DNA from: Sulfuritalea sp. | GTDB lineage: Bacteria > Pseudomonadota > Gammaproteobacteria > Burkholderiales > Rhodocyclaceae | Direction of reading: 5' to 3' | NCBI GenBank assembly: GCA_016708585.1 | Contig: JADJFK010000020.1 | Location: forward strand, 1-64,000 | Length of the DNA stretch: 64,000 nucleotides | Shown here: positions 10,114 to 19,064 of the stretch, in pieces | Layout of the letters: every line of letters begins with the position of its first letter | How positions within the stretch are numbered: position 1 is the first letter of the stretch | Notes under the pieces: model-generated | Databases searched by the model: none | The model's input: only the letters and a program-made list of their open reading frames with translations | Told to the model about the DNA's origin: nothing | Program-made: the position numbers and the translations under genes

Positions 10114-11142
10114 TCAGGCGCGGCGAATGGCGTGATTCGCCCACAGCACCAGCCCGAACAGCACCATCGCCCCGGCCTGGTGCGTCGCGGCAAGCGCCAC
10201 GGGGACCTGCAGCAGCAGCGTGGCGATGCCGAGGCTGACCTGCACCGCCAGCCAGAGCGTGAGCAGCACGGCGGCGGGCCGCGCGTCCGGCGTTTCGTTC
10301 CAGATGCGCCAGGAGAACCACGGGATCAGGCCCATCAGCAGCCACGCGATCATGCGGTGGTCGAACTGCACCGTCGCCATGTTGGTGAAGAAATTGAGCC
10401 ACAGCGGCTCGACCATCAGTATCTCGGGCGGCACGAAATTGCCGTTCATCAGCGGGAAGGTGTTGTAGGCCAGGCCGGCGTGGATGCCGGCCACCAGCGC
10501 ACCCGACAGCACCATGATGAACACCAGCGCCACCAGCCCGTTGCCGAGGCGCCGCGTCGTCCGCGCCGTGTCGCCGGCGCCGACTTTTGCCTGCCGTGCT
10601 TGCAGCATGCCCAGCCCGGTCCAGAACATCAGGCCGAACAGCAGGAAGGCGAGGCCGAGGTGGGCCGCCAGCCGGTATTGCGAGACGCGCGGATCGTCGA
10701 CCAGGCCGCTCTTGACCATGTACCAGCCCATCGCGCCCTGCAGCCCGCCGAGGATGAAGAAGCCGAACACCTTGGCCGCCAGGGCGCCGCGCAGCTTGCC
10801 GCGCAGCAGGAACCAGACGTAGGGGACGAAGAACACCACGCCGATCAAGCGGCCGGACAGGCGGTGCGCCCATTCCCACCAGAAGATGAACTGGAAGCCG
10901 TCCAGCGTCATGTCGTGGTTGCGCTTGATGAATTCCGGCGTCTGCTGGTACTTGGCGAAGAGTTCCAGCCAGTCGGCGTGGGACAGCGGCGGCAGGGCGC
11001 CGATCAGCGGCTTCCATTCGACGATGGACAGCCCGGAATGGGTCAGGCGCGTGACGCCGCCCACCACCATGGTGACGAACACCATGGCGCAGCAGGCGAA
11101 CAGCCACCAGGCCACGGCGCGTTGCGAATTATTTGAGCTCAT
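10114..11142 (-). CDS. ctaA: Heme A synthase (CtaA/COX15)
   Basis: Membrane monooxygenase that converts heme O to heme A for cytochrome aa3 oxidase. It is 342 residues with eight predicted transmembrane helices, and shows the expected histidine-bearing segments EWAHRLSGRLIG, LAAHLGLAF, QFDHRMIAWLL and ATHQAGAM. The N-terminal half contains GGVTRLTHSGLSIVEW, a hallmark of the family. The start at 11142 overlaps the moaC stop by 14 bases, so it is cotranscribed with moaC. Oddly, a cytoplasmic or periplasmic loop near residue 185 reads AKVGAGDTA, which is the translation of dispersed repeat family 1; relatives would be expected to lack it. The protein otherwise looks intact. Confidence 0.92.
   Translation of the reverse strand: MSSNNSQRAVAWWLFACCAMVFVTMVVGGVTRLTHSGLSIVEWKPLIGALPPLSHADWLELFAKYQQTPEFIKRNHDMTLDGFQFIFWWEWAHRLSGRLIGVVFFVPYVWFLLRGKLRGALAAKVFGFFILGGLQGAMGWYMVKSGLVDDPRVSQYRLAAHLGLAFLLFGLMFWTGLGMLQARQAKVGAGDTARTTRRLGNGLVALVFIMVLSGALVAGIHAGLAYNTFPLMNGNFVPPEILMVEPLWLNFFTNMATVQFDHRMIAWLLMGLIPWFSWRIWNETPDARPAAVLLTLWLAVQVSLGIATLLLQVPVALAATHQAGAMVLFGLVLWANHAIRRA
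10564..10588 (+). repeat. Dispersed repeat family 1, copy inside ctaA
   Basis: A full-length copy with CGCCGT at the left and GCGCCGACTTTT at the right lies wholly inside the ctaA reading frame. Read on the minus strand it adds K-V-G-A-G-D-T to a loop of the heme A synthase without breaking the frame. Confidence 0.8.
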
Positions 11143-11650
11143 CTGAGGTCCAGTGTCCGGATTTGCCGCCGGCCTTTTCCAGCAGGCGGATGTCTTCGAT
11201 GACCATGCCGCGGTCGGCGGCCTTGCACATGTCGTAAATGGTCAGCAGGCCGACCGACACCGCGGTCAGCGCCTCCATTTCGACGCCGGTGCGGCCGAAC
11301 GTTTCGGCCGTGACCTCGATCGTCACGCGATGGTTCTTGGCGTCGAGCGTGAACCCGGCCGCGACGCGGGTCAGCGCCAGCGGATGGCACAGCGGGATCA
11401 GCTCGGAAGTGCGTTTGCTTGCCTGGATCGCCGCGATGCGCGCGATGCCGAGCACGTCGCCCTTCTTCGCCGAGCCGCCCTCGATCAGGGCGAAGGTGGC
11501 CGGCGCCATGCGGATATGGCCGCGGGCGCGCGCCACGCGGGCGGTCTCGGCCTTGGCGCCGACATCGACCATGTGCGCCTGGCCGGCGCCGTCGAAATGG
11601 GTCAGCGGGCCGGCGGCGGGCGCTGCCGGGAGCTTCTTTGGTGGATTCAT
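11129..11650 (-). CDS. moaC: Cyclic pyranopterin monophosphate synthase MoaC
   Basis: Second enzyme of molybdenum cofactor synthesis; with MoaA it turns GTP into cyclic pyranopterin monophosphate. The protein has 173 residues, slightly longer than the usual 160 because of a proline- and alanine-rich leader. The conserved MVDVGAKAET start, KKGDVLGIARIAAIQASKRT, SELIPLCHPL and GVEMEALTAVSVGLLTIYDM are all present, including the lysine and aspartate of the active site (MCKAADRG). The ATG at 11650 is chosen because the homologous MVDV segment follows at the right distance. The stop overlaps the heme A synthase start by 14 bases. Its upstream neighbour on the other strand is a BepA-like protease; the two starts are 48 bases apart. 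Confidence 0.95.
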   Translation of the reverse strand: MNPPKKLPAAPAAGPLTHFDGAGQAHMVDVGAKAETARVARARGHIRMAPATFALIEGGSAKKGDVLGIARIAAIQASKRTSELIPLCHPLALTRVAAGFTLDAKNHRVTIEVTAETFGRTGVEMEALTAVSVGLLTIYDMCKAADRGMVIEDIRLLEKAGGKSGHWTSDELK

Positions 11651-11698
11651 GAAATACCCTGTCACAACTCGTATTTGCCGAGCCGCTATCATAGCGAT

Positions 11699-13156
11699 AT
11701 GAAGTTGAATCCGCTCAGCCGCGCGCTGATCTTCGCGCTCGGCGTCGTGCTTGCATCCCCCCTGTCGGTGGCCCAGGGGCTGCCCGATCTCGGCGAGTCC
11801 GCGCAGGCCGATCTGTCGCCGGCGATGGAACGGCGCATCGGCGAATCGATCATGCTCGAAATCCGCCGCAATCCCGCCTATCTCGACGATCCCGAAGTCG
11901 CCAGCTTCCTCAACCGGCTCGGCAACCGGCTTTCTTCGCGCAGTTCCGAATCGCGGCAGGAGTTCGAGTTTTTCGCGCTGCGCGACCCGACCCTCAATGC
12001 CTTCGCCATGCCCGGCGGCTACATCGGCGTGCATACGGGGCTGATTCTCGCCGCCAAGACGGAATCGGAACTCGCCGCGGTGCTGGCCCACGAAATTTCC
12101 CACGTGACCCAGCGCCATCTGGCGCGCCTCCTCAACAAATCGGGGGAAGGCCAGGTAGCCAACCTGCTGGCGCTCGCCGTGGCGATCCTCGCGGCGCGCA
12201 GCAGCCCCGACCTGGCCGTGGGGGCGATGATGGCCGGGCAGGGCCTGGCGGTGCAGAACCAGTTGAATTACTCGCGCGATTTCGAGCGCGAGGCCGATCG
12301 CGTCGGCCTCGAACTGCTGGAGCGGTCCGATTTCGACATTCGCGGCATGCTGGCCTTTTTCGAGCGCATGCAGAAATTCGGCCGCCTCTACGACAACAAT
12401 GCGCCCGGCTACCTGAGCACCCATCCCCTGACCACGGAACGGCTGGCCGACATGGGCAACCGGATCCAGAGCCGGCCCTACAAACAGGTGCCCGATTCCC
12501 TCGAGTTCCACCTGGTGCGGGCCAAGCTGCGGGCGCAGACCGGCGCCCCGCGCGATGCCGTGGCGGAGTTCGAATCCCGGCTTGCCGAGCGCAGCCCGGC
12601 CGCGGCCGAAGCGGCCGTGCGCTATGGGCTGGCGCAGGCCTACCTGCGCGACGGAAGGCCGGTCGCGGCGCAAAGGGAAGTCGATGAGTTGCGTCGGCTC
12701 AAGGTCGTATCGCCCATGGTCGAGACGCTGGACGCCCAGGTGCGCCTGAAGCAGGGCGATGCCGCGGCGGCGGCGGCGATCCTGCGCGCCGCGCAGCCGC
12801 GCTTTCCGCAGGAGCGTGCCGTCGCCTACGGCCTGATGGAATCCCTGCTGGAAGCCCGCTTGCCGAATGACGCGCTGAAGTTCGCCGAAGACGACCTGCT
12901 GAGCTATCCGTCGGACGCAAAAATGCATTCCCTGCAGGCGAAGACCTATGCGATGCTGGGCAGGCGCCTGCAGCAGCATCGCGCCCAGGCCGAGGCCTAT
13001 GCCCTGCTCGGGCAACTGGCGGCAGCGGCGGAGCAGCTCGAACTGGCGCAAAAGTCCGGCGACGGCAATTTTTACGAATATTCGCAAGTGGATTCCCGGT
13101 TGCGCGAAATCAGGAAACAACTGGCCGACGAGGCCCAGCAACGCAAATCGAAATAG
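11699..13156 (+). CDS. bepA: BepA-like periplasmic M48 protease with TPR domain
   Basis: Periplasmic chaperone-protease that helps assemble or degrade outer membrane proteins such as LptD. Residues 1-25 form a signal peptide (LIFALGVVLASPLSVAQ). The M48 catalytic motif HEISH is at residues 131-135 with the third zinc ligand in FEREADRVGLEL near residue 200. A TPR-type helical region follows from about residue 270 to the end (VRAKLRAQTG, YGLAQAYLRDG, YALLGQLAAAAEQLELA). At 485 residues it has the length of BepA/YfgC. The ATG at 11699 gives a proper signal peptide; the longer reading upstream is antisense to moaC. It probably forms an operon with the norQ-like gene, whose start lies 9 bases after the stop. 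Confidence 0.88.
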   Translation: MKLNPLSRALIFALGVVLASPLSVAQGLPDLGESAQADLSPAMERRIGESIMLEIRRNPAYLDDPEVASFLNRLGNRLSSRSSESRQEFEFFALRDPTLNAFAMPGGYIGVHTGLILAAKTESELAAVLAHEISHVTQRHLARLLNKSGEGQVANLLALAVAILAARSSPDLAVGAMMAGQGLAVQNQLNYSRDFEREADRVGLELLERSDFDIRGMLAFFERMQKFGRLYDNNAPGYLSTHPLTTERLADMGNRIQSRPYKQVPDSLEFHLVRAKLRAQTGAPRDAVAEFESRLAERSPAAAEAAVRYGLAQAYLRDGRPVAAQREVDELRRLKVVSPMVETLDAQVRLKQGDAAAAAAILRAAQPRFPQERAVAYGLMESLLEARLPNDALKFAEDDLLSYPSDAKMHSLQAKTYAMLGRRLQQHRAQAEAYALLGQLAAAAEQLELAQKSGDGNFYEYSQVDSRLREIRKQLADEAQQRKSK

Positions 13157-13165
13157 GTGCCGCAC

Positions 13166-14017
13166 ATGAATCTCTCCAGAACCCCCGGCCCGCCGGATGC
13201 CCGCGCCGATGTTTCCGGATTCGCCACGCCGCTGGTGCGCCACGCGACCGAGCCCTACTACCACGCCATCGGCGACGAAACCGGGGTGTTCGCGGCGGCG
13301 GCGCAAAGCGGTTTGCCGGTGATGCTGAAGGGTCCCACCGGCTGCGGCAAGACGCGCTTCGTCCAGCACATGGCCTGGCGTTTGCAGCGGCCGCTGGTCA
13401 CGGTGGCCTGCCACGACGACCTGACCACCGCCGACCTGGTCGGGCGCTACCTGATCATCGGCGACGAGACCGTCTGGATGGACGGGCCGCTGACGGCCGC
13501 CGTGCGCGCCGGCGCGATCTGCTACCTCGACGAGATCGTCGAGGCGCGCAAGGACACCACCGTGGTGATCCACCCGCTGACCGATGCGCGCCGCGCGCTG
13601 CCGGTGGAAAAGCGCGGCGAATACCTCGAAGCGCCGCCGGATTTCATGCTGGTGATTTCCTACAACCCCGGCTACCAGAGCGTGTTGAAGGAAATGAAAC
13701 CGAGCACGCGGCAGCGCTTCGTCGCGCTCGATTTCGACTACCCGGAGGCGACCGTCGAGGCGAACATCGTGGCCCATGAGGGCGGGGTCGATGCGGCGAC
13801 GGCGCAGCAGCTGGTCAAGCTCGGCGGCCTCACGCGCAAACTGAAAGGCGCCGGGCTCGACGAAGGCGCCGGCACGCGGCTGCTGGTGCATGCCGCGCAA
13901 CTCATCGCCAAAGGCATGGCGCCGGCGGTCGCCTGCACCGCCGCCATCGCGCGCCCGCTGGCCGATGAACCCGACACGCGCGACGCGCTCGATGACCTGA
14001 TCCGCGCCGTGTTTTAG
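13166..14017 (+). CDS. norQ: MoxR-type AAA+ ATPase of the CbbQ/NirQ/NorQ family
   Basis: AAA+ ATPase that, with a VWA partner, activates a metalloenzyme: nitric oxide reductase for NorQ, RuBisCO for CbbQ. Walker A GPTGCGKT is at residues 56-63, Walker B ICYLDEIVEARKD near residue 113, and sensor region LVISYNPGYQS near 160 with arginine finger candidates in KPSTRQRF. The CbbQ C-terminal domain with LTRKLKGAGLDEGAGTRLL is present. The start is taken at ATG 13166 rather than GTG 13157 because of its spacing to the preceding stop. It lies 9 bases ahead of its VWA partner. No norCB, cbb or other obvious target gene is nearby, so the target remains open and the symbol is by family only. Confidence 0.85.
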   Translation: MNLSRTPGPPDARADVSGFATPLVRHATEPYYHAIGDETGVFAAAAQSGLPVMLKGPTGCGKTRFVQHMAWRLQRPLVTVACHDDLTTADLVGRYLIIGDETVWMDGPLTAAVRAGAICYLDEIVEARKDTTVVIHPLTDARRALPVEKRGEYLEAPPDFMLVISYNPGYQSVLKEMKPSTRQRFVALDFDYPEATVEANIVAHEGGVDAATAQQLVKLGGLTRKLKGAGLDEGAGTRLLVHAAQLIAKGMAPAVACTAAIARPLADEPDTRDALDDLIRAVF

Positions 14018-14026
14018 GGCCCGCCG

Positions 14027-16093
14027 ATGAGCCAGCGCAAGCTCTTCGCCCATGAACTGGAGGCGCGGCTCGACGATCTGCTGCTGCTGTCCCTGCGCCA
14101 GCGGTCGGCGAAGGCGCCCGCCGCGCAGCTCGAAGCCCTGCCGCGCGAACTGCAGGAACGCGTGCTGCACTGGGCCGCCGTTGCGGCGCAAACCTCGGAC
14201 GACCTGGGCTGGCTGATCGCCTCGCTGGCGGCCGCGCAGGCGGCCGACCTCGGCGACGAATTCGACGACTGGGTGCGTGCCGGACTCGACGCCTATGATC
14301 GCAGCGGCCTGGCGGCCACGCGCAAGGCCCTCAACGACTACGCCGAGGCATGCCGCAGTCGCGCCAAACATTCCGCGCATGGCATCGCCTTCGCCGCGAT
14401 CGAGGGGCGCCTGTCGCACTTTCTCCATGCCCTCGACGGCCGGCCGCTGAAGCTCGCCACCGGGCCGCAGGCCTGGACCGACAGCGAAACCCTGTGGCTG
14501 CCCGAACGGCTCGACGCGATGCCGGATGCCGCCGGCAACCGCGGCCTGTACAAGGCCATGGCGGCATTGTTGTGGGCGCAGACGCGTTTCGGCAGCTTCA
14601 ACGTCGATCCCGAGCCCGAGCTGGACCTGTGGCCCGACCGCGAAGCGGCGTTGCGCTGGTTCGCCGTCTTCGAGGCGATGCGCCTCGAAGCCCGCCTGGC
14701 CGCGGAACTCCCCGGGCTCGCCCGCGACATCGCCGATCTGCGCGGCCCCTGGCCGGCGGCCCTTGCCGCCGATGCCGCGAAACTGGCGCGGCCGGGGGCG
14801 ACCGCGGCCGACAGCCTTGCCGCCCTGGCCGGGTTGCGAGAAGTCGGCGCCGGCGAGACGCCGGTTTTCCCGCACGTCGGCGCCATCGATCCCGTCGCCG
14901 CCCGCCGCGTGCGCGCCGCCCGGATCGTCCGCGACATGGCGGTGCTGCGCCGTGCGCTCAATGTCATGGCCGCCACCGCAAGCAAGGCCGGCGCCGCGGA
15001 CAATCCCGACCACCCGCCGCTGGCGGCGGAAGGCGGGATGCAGGTGCCCGACCCGCAGGCCGACCTGTTGGCCCTGCCCCCCGCGGCGCGCGAGGCGGCC
15101 AAATCGCTGATGCAGGATTTCGGCGAGATCCCCCCCGAGGCGTTGCACGCCGCGGGGCCGGGCGCCTGGCAGCCGGTCGACGGCGCCGACGAGCCGGTGA
15201 CCGCCGGCGTCACCACGCAGCCCGATGCCTTCTACGACGAGTGGGACTACCGGCGCGGGTCATGGCGGCACGGCTGGTGCCACCTCTATGAAATGGAAGG
15301 TCCGGCCGGCGACCGGGAATGGGTCGATGAAGTGCGCACGCGCCACGCCCACCTGATCCGCAGCATCCGCCGCCGCTTCGAGGCCCTGCGCGGCGAGGAC
15401 AAGCCGCAGAAGCGCCAGTTCGACGGCGAGGAGATCGACCTCGACGCGCAGGTCGAGGCGCGCGCCGACCGCAAGAGCGGCGGCGAACCCTCGCCGCGCC
15501 TGTTCGTCCACCGCCGCCGCGTCGAGCGTTCGCTGGCCGTGATGTTCATGGTGGACATGAGCGGATCGACCAAGGGCTGGGTCAACGATGCCGAGCGCGA
15601 ATCGCTGGTGCTGCTGTGCGAAGCCATCGAGGCGCTCGGCGACCGCTACGCCATCTACGGCTTTTCCGGCTGGACGCGCACGCACTGCGACATCTACCGC
15701 ATCAAGCGCTTCGACGACCGCTACGACGCCGAAACGCGCCGGCGCATCGCCGGCATCGAGGCCAGGGACTACACGCGCATGGGCGTTGCGGTGCGCCACC
15801 TGGCCGGACTGCTGATGCGGCAGAACACGCGCCACAAGCTGCTGGTGACGCTCTCCGACGGCCGCCCCGACGACTACGGCGACGAATACCGCGGCCGCTA
15901 CGGCATCGAGGACACCCGCCGGGCGCTCCTCGAAGCGCGCGAAAAGGGCATCCGCAGCTACTGCGTCACCATCGACCGCCACGGCGCCGATTACCTGCCG
16001 CAGCTGTATGGTCCCGCACATTACTCGGTGATCGACGACGCGAAAAAGCTGCCGCGGAAAATCGCGGAGATATACCGCAAGTTGACGGCGTGA
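14027..16093 (+). CDS. norD: VWA-domain activator protein, NorD/CbbO family
   Basis: Large partner of the AAA+ protein just upstream, with an N-terminal helical region and a C-terminal von Willebrand A domain. The metal-ion-dependent adhesion site DMSGST is near residue 510, followed by IYGFSGWTR, YTRMGVAVRHLA and LLVTLSDGRPDDYGD, all typical of NorD/CbbO. Length is 688 residues. The NorQ-NorD spacing of 9 bases indicates an operon. Near residue 272 the sequence REVGAGETP is the in-frame translation of a family-1 dispersed repeat (bases 14841-14864). The insertion sits in the variable region before the VWA domain, so it probably does not abolish function. Whether it serves NO reductase or RuBisCO cannot be decided here. 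Confidence 0.85.
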   Translation: MSQRKLFAHELEARLDDLLLLSLRQRSAKAPAAQLEALPRELQERVLHWAAVAAQTSDDLGWLIASLAAAQAADLGDEFDDWVRAGLDAYDRSGLAATRKALNDYAEACRSRAKHSAHGIAFAAIEGRLSHFLHALDGRPLKLATGPQAWTDSETLWLPERLDAMPDAAGNRGLYKAMAALLWAQTRFGSFNVDPEPELDLWPDREAALRWFAVFEAMRLEARLAAELPGLARDIADLRGPWPAALAADAAKLARPGATAADSLAALAGLREVGAGETPVFPHVGAIDPVAARRVRAARIVRDMAVLRRALNVMAATASKAGAADNPDHPPLAAEGGMQVPDPQADLLALPPAAREAAKSLMQDFGEIPPEALHAAGPGAWQPVDGADEPVTAGVTTQPDAFYDEWDYRRGSWRHGWCHLYEMEGPAGDREWVDEVRTRHAHLIRSIRRRFEALRGEDKPQKRQFDGEEIDLDAQVEARADRKSGGEPSPRLFVHRRRVERSLAVMFMVDMSGSTKGWVNDAERESLVLLCEAIEALGDRYAIYGFSGWTRTHCDIYRIKRFDDRYDAETRRRIAGIEARDYTRMGVAVRHLAGLLMRQNTRHKLLVTLSDGRPDDYGDEYRGRYGIEDTRRALLEAREKGIRSYCVTIDRHGADYLPQLYGPAHYSVIDDAKKLPRKIAEIYRKLTA
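14841..14864 (-). repeat. Dispersed repeat family 1, copy inside norD
   Basis: Reverse-orientation copy lying inside the norD reading frame. On the plus strand it starts AAGTCGGCGC and ends GAGACGCCG. It is read as E-V-G-A-G-E-T-P, the same peptide frame as the copies in ctaA and the TraR/DksA gene. Confidence 0.75.
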
Positions 16094-16160
16094 GACGGCC
16101 TGATGCATGCTCTTGCGTGCGGCGCAGGAATCCGGCCTGCCGTTGCCGGGCGGCGCCTGA

Positions 16161-16186
16161 TCCGCCGTTGCGTCAGCGCCGACTTC
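16161..16186 (+). repeat. Dispersed repeat family 1, degenerate intergenic copy
   Basis: CCGCCGTTGCGTCAGCGCC then GACTT, in the 187-base gap between norD and the GGDEF-EAL gene. It has several mismatches to the family but the same length and order of parts. Confidence 0.65.
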
Positions 16187-16280
16187 TGCCGGGACGACCC
16201 CATAAAGTCATGACGATGCCGACTCCTTGTCTTTCCAGCCGTCCCCCGGGTTGTTGCGGGGATCGGGAGCAGGGTGCCCG

Positions 16281-18869
16281 ATGAGTTCGCGCAGCGCTAC
16301 CCCCAGGCTGGTGCGCATTCACCATCGTCTGCGCAGCTTTTCCTTCGCCATGATGTTCGTGGCGACCGGCCTGCATATCCACGACAAGGACTACGGCCCT
16401 CTGGCCTGGACGCTTCTGGCGCTGCTTTTTCTCGCCTACCCGCAGGTCCAGCATTGGTGGGTGCGACGCGCCGCGAATCCGGTCAGGCTTGCGCTGAAGC
16501 AGCTGCTGGTTGATTCGTTTCTGTTGGGCATGTATGCCGCGGCGATGCAGTTTTCGATCTGGCTGAGCTTCGTGGTCATCATCGCCACCTTGTCGAACTC
16601 GGCAGTCAACAACGGCTTGCGGGGCATCCTCCAGTCGGTTCTGGGCCTGATGGCCGGCGCGGCCATCGGCATTGGCCTCTTTGGCTTCAGCCCGTCGCTG
16701 CATACCGGGTTGGCCGCGACCATTTACTGCATGATCGGGATCGTCCTCTACGTTCTTGTCACCGGCAAGCTGGTATTCGCCGGAAATATCGAGCTGCGCA
16801 ATACCAGGAAGCGCTTGCGCGCCGTGCTGGACGGCGTCGAGAGCGGCGTCATCACCATTTCCGAGAAAGGCATCGTCGAATCGTTCAATCTCTCGGCCGA
16901 GCGGATGTTCGGCTACGCAGCTGCAGAAGTGCTGGGCAGGAACATCAAGATGTTGATGCCGGAGCCTTTCCGCAGCGAGCACGACGGCTATCTCGAAAAC
17001 TACCTGCGCAGCGGCGTGCGCAAGGTCATCGGCAAGAAGCGGGAGGTTCGGGGGCGGCACAAGGACGGGAGGGTGTTTCACATGGCGCTGGACGTCAGTG
17101 AAGCCTTGCTTAATGACCGACGGTCTTTCATCGGCAGCGTGCGCGATATCAGCGCGCGCAAGGCGGAGGAAGCCGAACTGCGCATTGCGGCGACCGCTTT
17201 CGAGTCGCTCGAAGGCATCATCGTCACCGATGCCGACGGCACGATCCTGCGCGTCAACCGCGCCTTCACCGAAAACACCGGGTATTCGGCCGAAGAGTGC
17301 ATCGGCCGCAATCCGCGCATGCTGAAGTCGAACCGCCATGACGCCGCGTTCTATCAGGCGATGTGGCAGACCCTGCTGGCGACCGGCAGATGGGAGGGAG
17401 AGATCTGGGATCGGCGCAAGAACGGCGAGGTCTATCCCAAGTGGCTCATTATTTCGGCGGTGAAGGATGCCGAAGGAACGGTGACCCACTATGTCGGCGC
17501 ACATCAGGACATCACCGAACGCAAGCAGGCGGAACAGAGGATCGCCGACCTGGCCTACTACGATCAGCTGACCGGCTTGCCCAACCGTACGCTGCTGCAG
17601 GATCGGTTGAAGCAGGTCATTGCCGCCAGTGCCCGCAGCGACAGCCACGGTGCGCTGCTCTTCATCGATCTCGACAATTTCAAGACCCTCAACGACACCC
17701 TCGGGCACGATCGGGGCGACCTTCTGCTGAAACTGGTCGCGCAGCGCCTGACCCAATGCGTGCGTGCCGGAGACACCGTGGCGCGCCTCGGCGGCGACGA
17801 GTTCGTGGCGGTGCTGGCCGATATGGGTACGAGTGGCCAGGATGCCGCCAATCGCACCGAGGCCGTCGGCGAGAAAATCCTTGCTGCGCTCGGCCAGAGC
17901 TATCCCCTCGACACAGTCGCCTATCACAACACGGCGAGCATCGGCGCCACGGTGTTCAAGGGCAACCCGACGTCCATCGAAGACGTGCTGAAGCAGGCCG
18001 ACCTGGCCATGTACAAGGCCAAGGATGCCGGGCGCAACGCCCTGCGCTTCTTCGATCCGGACATGGAAACGGCCGTGATGGAACGGGCCGTGCTGGAACG
18101 TGACCTGCGCCTCGCGGTGCGTGAGCGGGAATTCCTGCTCCACTACCAGGCCCAGGTGTTTGGCGCCGGGCACGTCACGGGTGCCGAAGTTCTGGCGCGC
18201 TGGCAACATCCGCGCCGCGGCCTGGTGCTGCCGTGCGAGTTCATTGCACTGGCAGAGGAAACCGGCTTGATCCTGCCGCTGGGCCACTGGGTCATGGAAA
18301 GCGCCTGCCGCCAGCTGGCCATGTGGGCCACCCGGCCGGAGACGGCCCATCTCACGATCGCGGTGAATGTCAGCGCCCAGCAGTTTCGCGATCCGGGATT
18401 CGTCGCCTCGGTTCTGGACATACTGGGGCAGACGGGCGCCGACCCGAACCGGCTCAAGCTTGAATTGACCGAAAGCATCCTGGTGGCGAACGTGGAGGAC
18501 ATCATCGGGAAAATGGTCGCGCTCAAGGGCAGGGGCGTGGGCTTCTCGCTGGATGACTTCGGCACGGGATATTCGTCGCTGTCCTACCTGAAGCGCCTGC
18601 CGCTGGACCAGTTGAAGATCGACCAGTCCTTCGTGCGCGACATCCTGGTCGATCCCAACGATGCGGCGATAGCGAGAACCATCGTTGCCCTGGCCGACAG
18701 CCTCGGCCTCGACGTGATCGCCGAAGGCGTGGAGACCGCAGCGCAGCGCGACTTCCTCGCCGCTGGCGGTTGCAGCGCCTACCAGGGCAATTTTTTCAGT
18801 CAGCCGGTCCCTGTCGCGGGTTTCGAAGAGATCGTGGCTCGCATCCGTCCGCGTTCGTCCGGTTCATGA
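16281..18869 (+). CDS. Membrane-bound diguanylate cyclase/phosphodiesterase (MASE2-PAS-PAS-GGDEF-EAL)
   Basis: Bifunctional cyclic-di-GMP enzyme or sensor of 862 residues. Residues 10-165 form a MASE2 sensor with several hydrophobic helices (RLVRIHHRLRSFSFAMMFVA). Two PAS domains follow, at about 180-300 (VITISEKGIVESFNLSAERM) and 305-425 (ESLEGIIVTDADG, with the PAC motif HYVGAHQDITERK). The GGDEF domain has an intact RLGGDEFVAVL near residue 502, so cyclase activity is possible. The EAL domain carries EVL in place of EAL (TGAEVLARWQHP near 633) but keeps the metal-binding glutamate, and also NVSAQQF, LELTES, DDFGTGYSSLSYLK, KIDQSFV and AEGVET. The loop before the end reads QGNFFSQPV rather than the common QGYLFS. 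ATG 16281 is preferred over the longer upstream start because MASE2 begins soon after. Confidence 0.92.
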   Translation: MSSRSATPRLVRIHHRLRSFSFAMMFVATGLHIHDKDYGPLAWTLLALLFLAYPQVQHWWVRRAANPVRLALKQLLVDSFLLGMYAAAMQFSIWLSFVVIIATLSNSAVNNGLRGILQSVLGLMAGAAIGIGLFGFSPSLHTGLAATIYCMIGIVLYVLVTGKLVFAGNIELRNTRKRLRAVLDGVESGVITISEKGIVESFNLSAERMFGYAAAEVLGRNIKMLMPEPFRSEHDGYLENYLRSGVRKVIGKKREVRGRHKDGRVFHMALDVSEALLNDRRSFIGSVRDISARKAEEAELRIAATAFESLEGIIVTDADGTILRVNRAFTENTGYSAEECIGRNPRMLKSNRHDAAFYQAMWQTLLATGRWEGEIWDRRKNGEVYPKWLIISAVKDAEGTVTHYVGAHQDITERKQAEQRIADLAYYDQLTGLPNRTLLQDRLKQVIAASARSDSHGALLFIDLDNFKTLNDTLGHDRGDLLLKLVAQRLTQCVRAGDTVARLGGDEFVAVLADMGTSGQDAANRTEAVGEKILAALGQSYPLDTVAYHNTASIGATVFKGNPTSIEDVLKQADLAMYKAKDAGRNALRFFDPDMETAVMERAVLERDLRLAVREREFLLHYQAQVFGAGHVTGAEVLARWQHPRRGLVLPCEFIALAEETGLILPLGHWVMESACRQLAMWATRPETAHLTIAVNVSAQQFRDPGFVASVLDILGQTGADPNRLKLELTESILVANVEDIIGKMVALKGRGVGFSLDDFGTGYSSLSYLKRLPLDQLKIDQSFVRDILVDPNDAAIARTIVALADSLGLDVIAEGVETAAQRDFLAAGGCSAYQGNFFSQPVPVAGFEEIVARIRPRSSGS

Positions 18870-19064
18870 TCCGGCCCATCATGCGGGTCGCCAATGGCCA
18901 CGCCAGTTCAGCGACTGGAACAAGGTCGAGGCTTTCGGCCGGGTGAGGGGGATGCAGCGCAAGCATGCCGCTCACGTCCGACGGGGGCAGTCGGTGCCGT
19001 AAAATGGCTGCCTGAGGATGCTCGCGCGCAAGGCGTGCAGCGTTCGACACCGACAGGCGGATCA

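Noticed and set aside
11129..15148. A 1339-codon open frame on the minus strand spanning moaC, the BepA-like gene and norQD
   Set aside because: Only the last 174 codons are moaC. The rest is antisense to well-supported genes and has no domain; long antisense frames are common in high-GC DNA.
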